From Biomphalaria glabrata (Eukaryota > Mollusca > Gastropoda > Planorbidae), in NCBI RefSeq assembly GCF_947242115.1, contig NC_074712.1:48303838-48367837 (forward strand): a DNA stretch of 64,000 nt, read 5' to 3'. Numbering within the stretch: the stretch's first letter is position 1; each line of letters opens with the position of its first letter. This document shows positions 10,276-44,600 of the stretch, in pieces. The notes under the pieces were generated by a model. The model saw only the letters and a program-made list of their open reading frames with translations, made no database searches and was not told the origin of the DNA. The position numbers and the translations under genes are program-made.

Positions 10276-11600
10276 CATCGTTGAGCTACGTTTAAAAAGG
10301 CATACGAGACTCAATGACGATAAAATTAAAGAGGAGTCCAATTTCAAATAATCAAATAAATTATTTAAAGCAACGAATCGTATTTTAAAATAGTAATACA
10401 AATTAGTAAAAAAAAATCATTTTGTTTAGTTTCTTCAAATAGTCTGCAATGAGAAATTAAAAGATGCAAAAACATTTTGTATTTTTGTCTGGTCAAACTG
10501 TCTACAGGCAACAGCAACAGAAGTTTACATTAATTCATAGTAGCCTACTCTTTAAGAAGTACACCAATTACAATTTAAAAATAATTTTTGTTCATTTCTT
10601 ATTTACATTATAAAATCAACATAATAATCTTCCAATCAGTTGTATTAATTTATATAATGAAAGGGTAATTTTATTTTGTTTCAATATCAGGCAAAGAAAA
10701 GAAAAGCTTTTTCTACCACATGTTTTGTTAGTAAGGTTTTTTGTTAAATTAAGTAGCCAAACTCTTTACCGTTGTGGCACATCAAACACACTTTGATATT
10801 CCTAATTAAAAATACTACTCTTTTAAGAACACGACAAAATTAATCAGATTAATGGTAAATAGAACTATTAATCCGAGAAACTAGTTTTATTAAGAATAAG
10901 GCTTGTCTTCGAGTCCGAAGATTAATGAGGAATGCAGTATTTCCCATGACTACGCAGCCCCAGCGGCAGTTCTAGCCATTCATCTCTATACAATGTACAG
11001 GTCAAGTAGGTAATGGGGATATTATTTCCTACTTTGCCTTAAAGCGTCAAGCATTGTAAAACATGCCTAGTGGGCCTACTTTGCCACTAATAGATACATG
11101 ATACAAGGTTGTTTTGTAAACATATGCACCCTTCACACTTCTCTAGCCAGTTTTCAATGTTTTAATGTATTCATTTAGAAAATAAAAATGCTAATTACAA
11201 TAATTTTCAGAAGACAAAAGAAGTTGCTCATATAATCCAGCCCAATGTTCCCCAGAGATACTTCCACAAATGTTAAGCTAACCATAGCTTGGCAATCTCT
11301 TTAAATATTGTTTGCCTCGAAGTGTAAATCAACTGCCTCATTTACAATCATCCACTTTTTTTTTTACAATCTCACAAGTATCAGTTACATTTCCCCAGGG
11401 TCAGATAGCTGACAACAAAAACATGACTTGTAAGTCCGGCTTGTGGTTGTGCTTGTAAGAAAAATACAACAATAATAACATGCGCTTCACCGTAAAAATC
11501 CTAACTAGGCTATATGAAGTGGGGGAGGGGGAGATATTTAAGTCTGTTTGGACGCGGTCTGGGCCTAGATATAGGTATTGTTTACTAAACTATTATAGGC
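10276..11600. other. Gene-free stretch
   Basis: AT-rich sequence without recognisable genes or repeats on reading both strands. Confidence 0.4.
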
Positions 11601-11856
11601 TTAACTCTTTCTCTCCTAATTAACGATACCATCATTGATTTGACCTCATTAAATTAATTTCTTGTTTTAGTAACTTTAATTTGTGTTTCATAAAAAGAGC
11701 ATGCATTCTCCTATAATTCTATACCAAAAGTAACTTTTTCTGACTACAAACAAAAATGTTATTGAAGTCTAATCGTAAAAGGGTAGATTACACACATGTG
11801 AAAAATGGACAATTCTGTCAGGACGTGGAAAAATAACTACGGAGATAAAGAGTTAA
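11601..11856 (+). mobile_element. TTAA-flanked MITE, long form (M1, 256 bp)
   Basis: It starts TTAACTCTTTCTCTCC and ends with the near-perfect inverse GGAGATAAAGAGTTAA (one mismatch). The outer TTAA at both ends fits the TTAA target of piggyBac-type transposases. The interior is non-coding. The first about 40 bp and last about 40 bp are shared with the 81-bp forms at 40,580 and 42,950, and the right half with a partial copy at 18,924. Assignment to piggyBac rests only on the TTAA and the terminal repeats. Confidence 0.7.
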
Positions 11857-11919
11857 TGTGGGCACACAGGGAGGAAGCTGAATATTAGACCGAAAAGGAA
11901 AAAAAAAGCATGCGGCTGT

Positions 11920-11924
<5 letters not shown>

Positions 11925-11966
<42 letters not shown>
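11925..11966. repeat. (AT)n microsatellite
   Basis: About 42 bp of pure AT alternation. Confidence 0.9.
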
Positions 11967-13429
11967 CTATCATTTATTAATTTAGTGAAATTGCCCATTC
12001 TGTTATCGAACAATACCTGGCATGCAGAACATAGTAATGTCAATGTCTTTTCTGAAGAAAGGTCTGATACAAACAAAAACACTCTAGATCTAGCCCCCAG
12101 TAGAAATAGTTCCTTGTCAGAGGTTATCTAGATAACTTGTGTAAAGCTATTAAAAGTTAGCCACATTGTACACAGGACATGTGATAAACGTTACAGACTG
12201 CAGACGTCTAGTCTTTACAAAAATACAATATAAATATATATATTCATAAACAGCAGTTTAAAAAAGATACTATTTATTGGCTATTGAATAAACTCTGTAA
12301 AGGTGTACAGCTAAACTCTGGTATGCGGGAACGTTTATACAAGTTCTTGATTGTTTTAAATAACCTTTGGTTATGTGTTTTTTTTTTAATATAATGCTGC
12401 TTCCAAAATAAAAATTTACTGATGTTAAAAAATAAATGAAAGAATGCCTAGTTAAATTATCTTCTATTCTTCTTATTATTTAATAAGGAATCAAATTCAA
12501 TTTACTTTGCTTTTCAATTATCGGATTAGTTGAATCGAAATTCGAATGCATTCTTTAGTGTAAATGGTTCTGTTAATGATGTCATTATTAAGTCTGTATA
12601 GTGGCATAAAGGAAGGCATCTGGCAGCAGATGGCACCAGAAAGAGACAACTTGAGAACTCTCATTTGATTCATGAAAGTCACGGGACGCACATTTGAGGC
12701 CTAACGAAGGGCTCTTGACAAATACAGGCGCAGATGACGGAGAGAAAATGTAGACCCCCGTGGAGGACAACCGCTTTGTCTGCTTTAGTTGTGACAAAAT
12801 ATGCAGCTGTTTCATGTACACATGCCTCTGTATATCTTTAGAATGGAATACACATTTTTATTTTGCAAATCTGTATTTTAAATTAGGTCACTCAGTGCAG
12901 TAATATAAAAGAACTATTGACATTTAAAAGAATTGTCAAATCTCAAGACAAAATCAATACTTCTTGTTTCATGAAAAATGATTTCTCTTTTGAAAAGTCA
13001 CGTGAATGTATTTTATTATCCCTATTGCCATTTACTGGTCATGTTTTCATTTACTTTTTCTTTTCTATTCTGTGAAACTATTAACAATAATGTGGTTTGC
13101 CACCCAGTCATTGCATATTTCAATCTTTGTTGTCCAAGCCTGACCAAAAACAACCAGATTTTTATCATATTAAAGGTTAGGCCTAGGTATCTTAATTAAA
13201 TGTTTTTTTTTTAAATCCTAAAAAAAAACAAAAACAACACTTTAGTAAATAACAGGCACAAAATGGCAGTGTGCACCTGAAGCCGCTAAGACATTTATTA
13301 AAATAGTTTTATTTTACAATATAATTATAATAGGTTCTGCAATTATTAAATGTACTCAAAATTGATTTTGCTAATTTTGGCCTACTGTTAGCTCAGTACG
13401 TTTAACAACATGATAACCCTCACTCTCCC
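11967..13429. other. Gene-free stretch with one unexplained open frame
   Basis: Between 12,588 and 12,821 the minus strand is open for 77 codons and locally richer in GC than its flanks. The predicted peptide has no motif I recognise and no splice context that would join it to a gene. The rest is AT-rich. Confidence 0.35.
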
Positions 13430-13720
13430 TTTTTTTTTTCGTCAACTCACTTTGTCTGTCTGGTAAAAAGCTTGAAAACGCTATTTCTCACAAACCAATT
13501 GTCGGATCAAGTTGAAACTTTGCACAATTATTCATTTGCAAAGATAGTACATGAATCTATTAAAAAAACTAACCATTTGTTTTGAGATCAAATAAGGGAA
13601 ATAACTTTTACATTATTGAGAGATATAGTTTTAATTAAGTCCAAAGTTCTTTCCCTTAGATACTTAATTGTTGTTTTTTGTTTAAAGGTATCTTCATATT
13701 TTGGCTGTTTTATTTTCCTT
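13430..13720 (+). repeat. Dispersed repeat R1
   Basis: It contains TCGGATCAAGTTGAAACTTT, CACAATTATTCATTTG and GGGAAATAACTTTTACATTA, in the same order as the copies at 3742-4200. Confidence 0.6.
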
Positions 13721-13917
13721 GAAATATATTTATGAAAAAGATTTAAATCAGGTGCAGCTTACAGAATGAATAGTTGGTGAACAAACAGATTTAAATTGTA
13801 TGTTGATAATTTTTTATATAATTTGTATAAATATAAAATACAAAATTAACAAAGCATATAAATGTAATTGTATCAATTCGTTTGGATCAAACAAGTTAAA
13901 AAAAAAAAGTGGTCCAT

Positions 13918-14157
13918 AGGACAAAATGATGTAAAGGTCATCTGTTTTTCTGTGGCCTACGGTTAACGAGGGTGTCATGTAGCCAGCACAATGACCAACT
14001 GCCTTTACTTTTCCCCAACTAATGTCAGGTATCCATTAGAGCTTGGTGGACTCAAAGGCGCCCGAAGTTACAAATCTCAGTCTTCACCAGGATCCGGACC
14101 CCGGTTTGGAAGCCAAGTGATTTACCGCTCAGCCACTGCACTGAAAGTAAAGTTTCT
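13918..14157 (-). mobile_element. SINE family S1, nearly full length
   Basis: Read on the minus strand it has a tRNA-like head (right end on the plus strand, about 14,090-14,157, with a degraded B-box region), then a conserved body recognisable by its complement: GTCATGTAGCCAGCACAATG, CCTTTACTTTTCCCCAACTA and TGTCAGGTATCCATTAGAG. It lies head to tail with the copy that follows. Confidence 0.7.
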
Positions 14158-14159
14158 CC

Positions 14160-14415
14160 TTTCAGACCTTGCGATCTATGGGGCAGATGATGTTAAGGTC
14201 ATGTTTCTTTGGCCAACGGTTAACGAGCAGGGTGTTATGTGGCCATCACAACAACCAACCGCCTTTACTTAACCCAACTATAGTCAAGTACCCATTAAAG
14301 AGTTTGGTGAAGTCAGGGGCGCCCTAAAAATACAGAAATTCAAAATCCCTGTCTTCACTGAGATTTGAACCCAGGACCTCAGGCACTTAAACATTCGACC
14401 ACCACGCCTCAAAAA
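14160..14415 (-). mobile_element. SINE family S1, nearly full length
   Basis: Same family and orientation as 13,918-14,157, separated by only a few bases. The head end (plus strand about 14,350-14,415) shows GATTTGAACCCAGGACCT, the complement of a Pol III B box, and the tail end shows CCTTTCAGACCTTGCGATCT. Confidence 0.75.
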
Positions 14416-14513
14416 TTTAATTCGTAATAGATCTAAATGAACAATAAAAAATCTGTGCAATTAGAAATATTTTTACCAATTGTTTTTTGCTTAGGACAGT
14501 TTCATGCTTTTAG

Positions 14514-14620
14514 CTTTCTCAATGGGCTATAATCCTATCACTTTCTCAATGGGCTATAATCCTATCACTTTCTCAATGGGCTATAATCCTATCACTTTCT
14601 CAATGGGCTATAATCCTAAA
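14514..14620. repeat. 27-bp tandem repeat, four units
   Basis: The unit TTTCTCAATGGGCTATAATC plus CTATCAC is repeated four times almost without change; the last unit diverges at its end. Confidence 0.9.
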
Positions 14621-14699
14621 ACTTGTCTGGACTAGTTGGAAATGAAGGGGGAAGGAGGTATCTGTAAATTTTACTGTGATTGCTTTTTAAATGCATAAA

Positions 14700-14945
14700 A
14701 AAAATGTGTTCAGTCAGGGCTCAAATCTCCTCAAGGGGACTAATTCAACCTATGCCACCCTTGTTCAATACTAAGGAAAATAATTAATTATCAATAGTAA
14801 ATTAACTAATTGGTTTTTGTTTTTTTTAAATTGAGTCTTGTTTTGTCAGATAGATACAAGAAATAATTTCAACTTAATCGAAGATAAGTTGTGGGAGAAA
14901 TAAAATGTACAAAATTTGTATCAGACAAGTTTGAATAAACAGAAA
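14700..14945 (-). repeat. Dispersed repeat R1, inverted copy
   Basis: The reverse complement carries TTTCTCCCACAACTTATCTT and AAGTTGAAATTATTTCTTGT, matching the R1 copies at 3742 and 13,430. The left part (GGGGACTAATTCAACCTATG) also matches 18,385-18,420. Confidence 0.55.
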
Positions 14946-14986
14946 CATAAGAATAAAGAGAAGCAACTCAATAATAAATAATATGT

Positions 14987-14992
14987 TTTATT
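14987..14992 (-). terminator. Candidate TBCD poly(A) signal
   Basis: An AATAAA on the minus strand about 620 bp beyond the TBCD stop. Other AT-rich variants lie nearer, so the actual cleavage site is not fixed by sequence alone. Confidence 0.3.
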
Positions 14993-15609
14993 TGGTCTCA
15001 CAAATCAATCCCACAAGTGTTTCTCATTGGCTTATTAACTACATTCTAGAGAAACAAAAACTGGAGCTTCATATCAATGTAAACAAAAGCAACAAATTAA
15101 AAATGACATAAGCAGCTGTACACATAAATGCTTCAATGTTTCCTTCTGAGCTTCATACACAATTTAAAAACTGCATAACTGGCTTTTAGACACAAAAATA
15201 AAAATTGCTTTCAGCATAAAAATGTTCTTTTAGTCCTGTGCTGACATTTGTTTGTTTTCATTAGTAGAGGCTATGTTTTCTGGAAAAAACAACAAAGTCT
15301 TAGTTAGGAAATAGTGTGACATTTGAAGAGTTTATTGCATCTCATCTCTGACATCTCCCATGTAGTCATGGCAGAACAAAAAGAGAAAAATGATACAAAA
15401 TAAAATCTACATCAAGGTATAACAAGAATTCAAGAAACTAAATGGAAATACATTGTATACAGAGGGCAGGGACACTTACAATGATCAGAAATAAAATTAC
15501 TTATAAAGTTAAATGTGTTGTCATTCAAGAAAGTAACCACTGAACATATATTTACATATCTTTACTTAAACTGATAGCCTATTTGACTAGATCTTTTAAT
15601 GTAATGCAG

Positions 15610-38791
<23,182 letters not shown>

Positions 38792-39424
38792 GATGTAAAC
38801 ATTCAACGATGGGTGATTAATAACGATTTTAAAAGAACGAGATTTCACCGATACTTCCGTAAAAAAAAAAAAAAAAGCGAAAGTGAAAGTAAAACCAAAT
38901 AACTCTTAATGAATGAAGGTTACATTTAGTCTAGATCTATAATCCATAGGCATAGAATCTATAATGATAATCATTTACATCATAATCTAGATTATTGTAG
39001 ATAAATGTACTTTATACATCAATACATGTCTACATATAATAGATGTAGTTTAGATCTAGTCTTCTAGAGTATAGTACTATAGATTAGATTATAGATCTCT
39101 AGATACTAGATCTAGATATCTAGATCCTTATTATAAGTTATAGATCCTAGGTCCTATCAGTATGAGTATCATCTACTATCTAGGCTTAATGTTAATCTAG
39201 GTCCTAAATAATAGAAAGGTGTAGATCTAGATTAATTTCAATAATCTAGTAAAATCTAGTTCTAGATTATCTTTATCTACTAGTATAGTATTAGTACTAG
39301 TAGTAGTACTAGACTTCAAATTTCAACTTCAAACTACCTATGGCTATGCCGTATGCCTATTTATAGTATATATTATTTAATGCATATGTGACTATGTCCT
39401 ATATATAGCTATGGGGATGGCCAC

Positions 39425-40260
39425 TGGCGGATCCAGGGTGGGGGGGCGGTCCAATTTATTTGTAGAAATCATATCTTGCAAACAGAATCAAATATCTATA
39501 TGATTAAAACTTGTTAATATTGGTATTTTAACTGATCATTATATTATGCCGTTCCCCTGTTGGCCGATTGGGAGTGTGTGGGGGGGGGGTTGAGGAGGCG
39601 AATACCTCTAATGCCCTTCCCACCTAAACCCTTTGAGTGGGGGGGGGGGGGCGGTCCTACTTTTATGGAGAAATCATAGTTTATAAACAAAATTAGTTTA
39701 ATTAATATATAAATTTTATATTATGTCGCTCCCCTTCTGATATTTTGGCCTATTCGGTGGAGTAAGGGGGGGGGGCGATTGCATGTACTGCCCTCCCCAT
39801 TCTAGCCCTCTGAGTGGGGGGGGGGGGTAGGGCAGTCCTATTTTTATGGAGAAATCATAGTATGTGAACTAAATTAGTCGAATATCTATATAATATAAGC
39901 TACATATTGATATGTAAACCCATTGTATATTATATCGCACCACAATCTAATCTCAAATTTTATGATTAATAAAATATCAAATGAAAAAGGGTTGTACCAG
40001 GTGGGAGTGGCGATACATGCAATCACCATTCCCCCATCGGACAAACCAATACTTTTTCTTTTTGTATTATAGTTAAGAAATTACAAAATAAAAATAATCT
40101 GTCACTAATATATTATTTATATATATACTATAAATTAAATTCTTATATCAAGTTGCCCCACCCCTAGCCCTATTCTTTAATGCCAAATGCAATCATTAGC
40201 AGAAATTATAAAAATGAGCGAGGATTAATCATTTTCACTCTACCGCCCCTCCCCTTTCCA
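39425..40260. repeat. G-run tandem repeat between TBCD and RSAD1, about 180-206-bp units
   Basis: Three clear units are anchored at about 39,445, 39,651 and 39,831 by GGGCGGTCC or GGGCAGTCC followed by a TTTTATGGAGAAATCATA variant, each preceded by a G run of 7-13. Weaker partial units follow to about 40,260. The first opens TGGCGGATCCAGGGTGGGGG, a phrase typical of transposon ends, so this may be a transposon terminus that became tandem. The G runs could form quadruplex structures on the plus strand. Confidence 0.6.
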
Positions 40261-40579
40261 GACAGAGTTTAAGTAATTTCACATGAATTTATCATAATTA
40301 TTTTAAGAAAGACTTTGCTTTGGAAAAGTTATAGTTCAAACGAAATTTTTCAGTATAAGAGTCAAGATTGAGATGAGTTCTAAACCAAAATAATTGTTTC
40401 CTAGTGGCCTTTTTCCATCCTTTACTCAATCTGATATTTTTCTTGTTAAATAAATTTGGGACTATAACTCACAATTTATGCTTGAATTTTATTACACACT
40501 AGTAGAAATAGTCTTACTAGATTTAGATCTGTAGGTATCAAATTGTATAACAATATGAACAATTAAAAAAAAAAGACTT

Positions 40580-40660
40580 TTAACTCTTTCTCTCCTAACT
40601 GACGATACCAGCGTTGATTCCACCAGAATGTGGTAAATAATTACGGAGAGAAAGAGTTAA
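40580..40660 (+). mobile_element. TTAA-flanked MITE, short form (M1, 81 bp)
   Basis: Perfect 16-bp inverted ends TTAACTCTTTCTCTCC / GGAGAGAAAGAGTTAA enclose about 49 bp with CTGACGATACCAGCGTTGAT. It lies 63 bp upstream of the RSAD1 start codon. Confidence 0.85.
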
Positions 40661-40723
40661 TAAGATGAGATAAGACAAAAGATTTTCTCAGAAAAAAAAT
40701 TATATATGGACTTATATTTCAGA

Positions 40724-41577
40724 ATGAATAAGACTTTGAGTTTGCTTATCAAGGCAATAGCCAGAGATGCTGCCATTTGTGGAAGCTACAAATCATATTC
40801 ATCTGCAGCCCTCTATGTTCATGTAGGTATTGTTACTATGGCTTCCTAGGTTTTTGCATTTAATGAATTCCCCACCATGCTTTTAATTCTCAATTGATTT
40901 TATTATTTTACAGTGGCCCTACTGTAAAAGACGCTGCACATACTGCAACTTCAATAAGTATATCCAGTAAGTTTTATTTTTTTAAATCCAAATTTTAAAC
41001 TCCTATTTTGTGTATAATTTTATGTTGTATATATATTTAGAATGAAAATTGTTGAGTTTGTGGAGTGACATCCTAAAATCCTTGACTTAATGCAAAATAA
41101 GTCAGCTTTGCTCTCATAGTCTTTTCTCGTGGATATTGTTATGAAGTGTGTTTGTGTGTTTCTATAGTGATGGTGATTAGCTATGCAGTGTAAATGGTAC
41201 AAGACAAGCGACATTGTTGTCAGCAGTCTTAGGTAGGGCAGATGACTCCAGGTTACTAGATTTTAGTGAGTTAGATTTAGTTCAGAATACCATTTTATAT
41301 TATTACTAAAATCTGCTAAATGTTTTTTATTTTTATCTCAAGTTGAATTTATCTATATTGTAATAAAAGTTCTATTTAGTTTTGTTCAGAGAGCAGTTAT
41401 TCAAGTTATTTCAAGTTTTATAAGTTAAGATATAATACAGCTACAGCAGTTTAGTTGTCTACCAGCAGTTTGATGCTACAAGTCACAGTGATTAGCTAAA
41501 ATCAGCCAGCATATGTTGGTACTATAATGCCTCACCATGTTTCAATATAGAAAAATTTGAAATCTGTGGTGTACCAA

Positions 41578-41611
<34 letters not shown>

Positions 41612-44600
41612 ATTTGTTGACTCTAGAAAATCAGTGAATCATGAGAGAATGAAACAGTGTCTTATCAAAGAAGCTCAAACTCTTCTCCAGTTATCTGGAG
41701 TTGAAAAGATTACATCAGTATTCTTTGGTGGAGGTAAGTCTCCTTTTGCTTTGATGTACCCTACTCCATTAAGTATTAAGCATGTAATCTCTTTTTCAAA
41801 AGTTTTTTTTTCTCCTTTTTTTAAATTCATGAATGTATTACTAGTTTGTTTTAATTGACTGAAAAGCACAAACACTAGAGATACTGGTACTACTGGTAAT
41901 CCATAAATCATGTACAGTTTCTTTAGGCAGTTAAACATTGAAATAATGAATATTTAACTTAAGAAATTAAATAATTACAGGAGCCCCTTTTGTTCACTGT
42001 TCTCCTTTGATGTTTTATTTAGTACCCATCTATTCTGTTAATTGGAAATCACTAAATTGATACACTAATTAAGCTAGCGAAGAAGACTGGACTTCTAATT
42101 AACAAAAAGAAAACAGAAGTTATGAAGATCAATAACAGACAAGAGAACCCAATCATACTACAGAGAACATCCTCTATACGGACCACTTCACCTATTTGGG
42201 TAGTAGGGTTAGCTAAGATGATGGAACTAATGATGATATATGAAATCACATTAATACAGCTAGGTTTGCCTTAATGAGTTTTCAAATGATCTGGTCCTTC
42301 AAAGTACTGTCTTTACAAAACAAGATCTGAATCTTTAACGTTTGGTTCTGGAGAGTTATAAAAACATGGAAAACTCCAAACCTTCCCATACAGTTGCCTA
42401 TGCCAGATATTGGGAATTAGGTATCCTGAAAAGATATTTAATGTCAACTTGAAAGAGGAAAGTGGGCAGACTCAAACAAACCTGGAAGAGGTAAGTCATT
42501 AGGGAAGCTGGGGATATTGGAATGACATGGGAAGAGATGAAGAAAGCTGCTGAGAGCTGAGTTCAATGGAGAGGTGTGATTGCAGCCTTAAGCTCCCCTA
42601 GGAGTCAATTAAGCCTGAACGAAGTTAATTTGTTTTCACTAAACTTGAACTGAACTTGTTTATGTTTCCATTGTTTAGGGACACCAAGCTTAGCTCAGCC
42701 TGAAACAATCAAAAGCTTTTTAGAATCAATCAGCAAACACATCAGTCCACATTCACAGACAGAAATTAGCATGGAAGTCAACCCCACTAGTATTGAAATG
42801 GACAGTTTAAGGTAAGAAAGGTGGAGGAGGAGGGGAGAAGAATTGATTGAGAGTACTTGCCATTTAGTTTTAGTACTTATGTCAACTGTTGGCTTCCTTT
42901 TATAATATGTTTATAACTAAATTATGTAATACATTTGCTGCAAACCTCGTTAACTCTTTCTCTCCTAACTGACGATACCGGCATTGATTCCACCAGAATG
43001 TGGAGAATAATTCCGGAGAGAAAGAGTTAAACTACTTTTCAACTGTCTTGTGTATTCATAGTTCAGAAAAAAAAAGATGCGCAATTTAATGCCATTTAAT
43101 ATAAACACTTAAAAAACATCTTGTTGAAATCTCCAAAATAAAGACAATAATGGGCATTAATTTTTTAGAAGTAGTAGGGCCTAATACATAAAACATGAAA
43201 CCATATCTTACTTTATAAAATTATCTGAATAAAACATGATTTGTTCCATAGGCTAGGAAACACTTATAAAAGATTTCTTTCCAATAAGTGCATTCAATTC
43301 AAGAAAATCACTGGCTTATTAAAATTTAAATCTAAAAAATTAACACATAAATAGCTTGATTAACAAATGGGCATGTATAGATAGGTGAAAATAATTTTGA
43401 AGGAATGTCTATAATTTATAGGGTCTAATAAATCTAAATATTTGTTAGGTTTATTTTCAAATCACTCTATTTTTTCTAAAACTACAGATTCAATATTGTT
43501 GTTTGGCATATAAAACATCCAGCAGATAGTCTACCTAAAGAGCATACACTTACATTTCCTCATATATTGTCTCATTTAGGCTACTAATTTTTTTTTTACA
43601 GAGAGTTTAAAGCAGCTGGTGTCAACAGAGTTTCTATTGGTGTGCAGACATTAAACACAGAGGCTCTTCACATTCTTGGCAGAGACCACTCTGTACAAGA
43701 AAGCCTAAAGTAATGTACAAAATTACAATTATCACATAGCTAATTTAACAATTATTTTATAACTCATTTGTATCTCAAGATTTTCCTTCATAAGTCAAGA
43801 TGATCACAGTTTCATTTTCTATGAGATCCAATTTTCACTTTTAAAAGTCTGTTAATCTATGTCCATGTCTAATTTGTAACTGCTTTGAGTATATTGGCCT
43901 CTCCATTTTCATTGTTATGTGCTACTCTCTTTGTTTAAAAGTTAGCTGATCTTTACATCTTCTGCCGTATCCACAAGATCTTAAAGGGATACTTTACTCT
44001 TATAGTGATAAAGATTTCAATGAATATTTTTAGTAATCATTGTCATAAAAATATAACATATTGTAATAAAATATGACTTGTAAAATCTAAATACACTGAT
44101 AATTCTTTATCAGGATTTTTTTTCTGTATCTATTATTTAGCAATGAAATATATTCACATATTTTTAATATTTTTTTTTATGAAACAGATGCTTGGAAATG
44201 GCAAAGAGTTTATTTCCTAGTCACGTTTCATTAGATTTAATCTATGGCTGGCCAGGGCAATCTTTGGACATGTGGTTAGCAGAGCTGAAGGAAGTAAGTC
44301 TCAGGTTTGACTTACAGAGAATTTCATCCCTTGGTAAAAGTTTACCTCTGTTTATATTTCTTTTCCTTTGACCAAAATGTAAATCTAGTCTAGTGATAAA
44401 GTGATAGGTCTCAAGTTCAAGTCATGGTAAAGTCAAGGTTATAAATTTCTAGAATTTATAATGCCCTTTTGTCCACCCAACTTAAATGGGTACTTAACAT
44501 TGTGTTTTTTTTGTTTTTCATTTTTCTGACATTTCTTCAGAAATGAAAATTATTACTGCATAGCTCAAACCTCCTGCAGGTCAGCAGGGGATGACCGCAG

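Noticed and set aside
13918-14415. tRNA genes suggested by Pol III box-like sequence
   Set aside because: The boxes belong to SINE heads, with no complete cloverleaf and conserved non-tRNA bodies attached; the same applies to 20,358, 25,353 and 46,633.
39425-40260. CpG-island-like promoter
   Set aside because: The G richness comes from homopolymer G runs in tandem units, not from CpG density.
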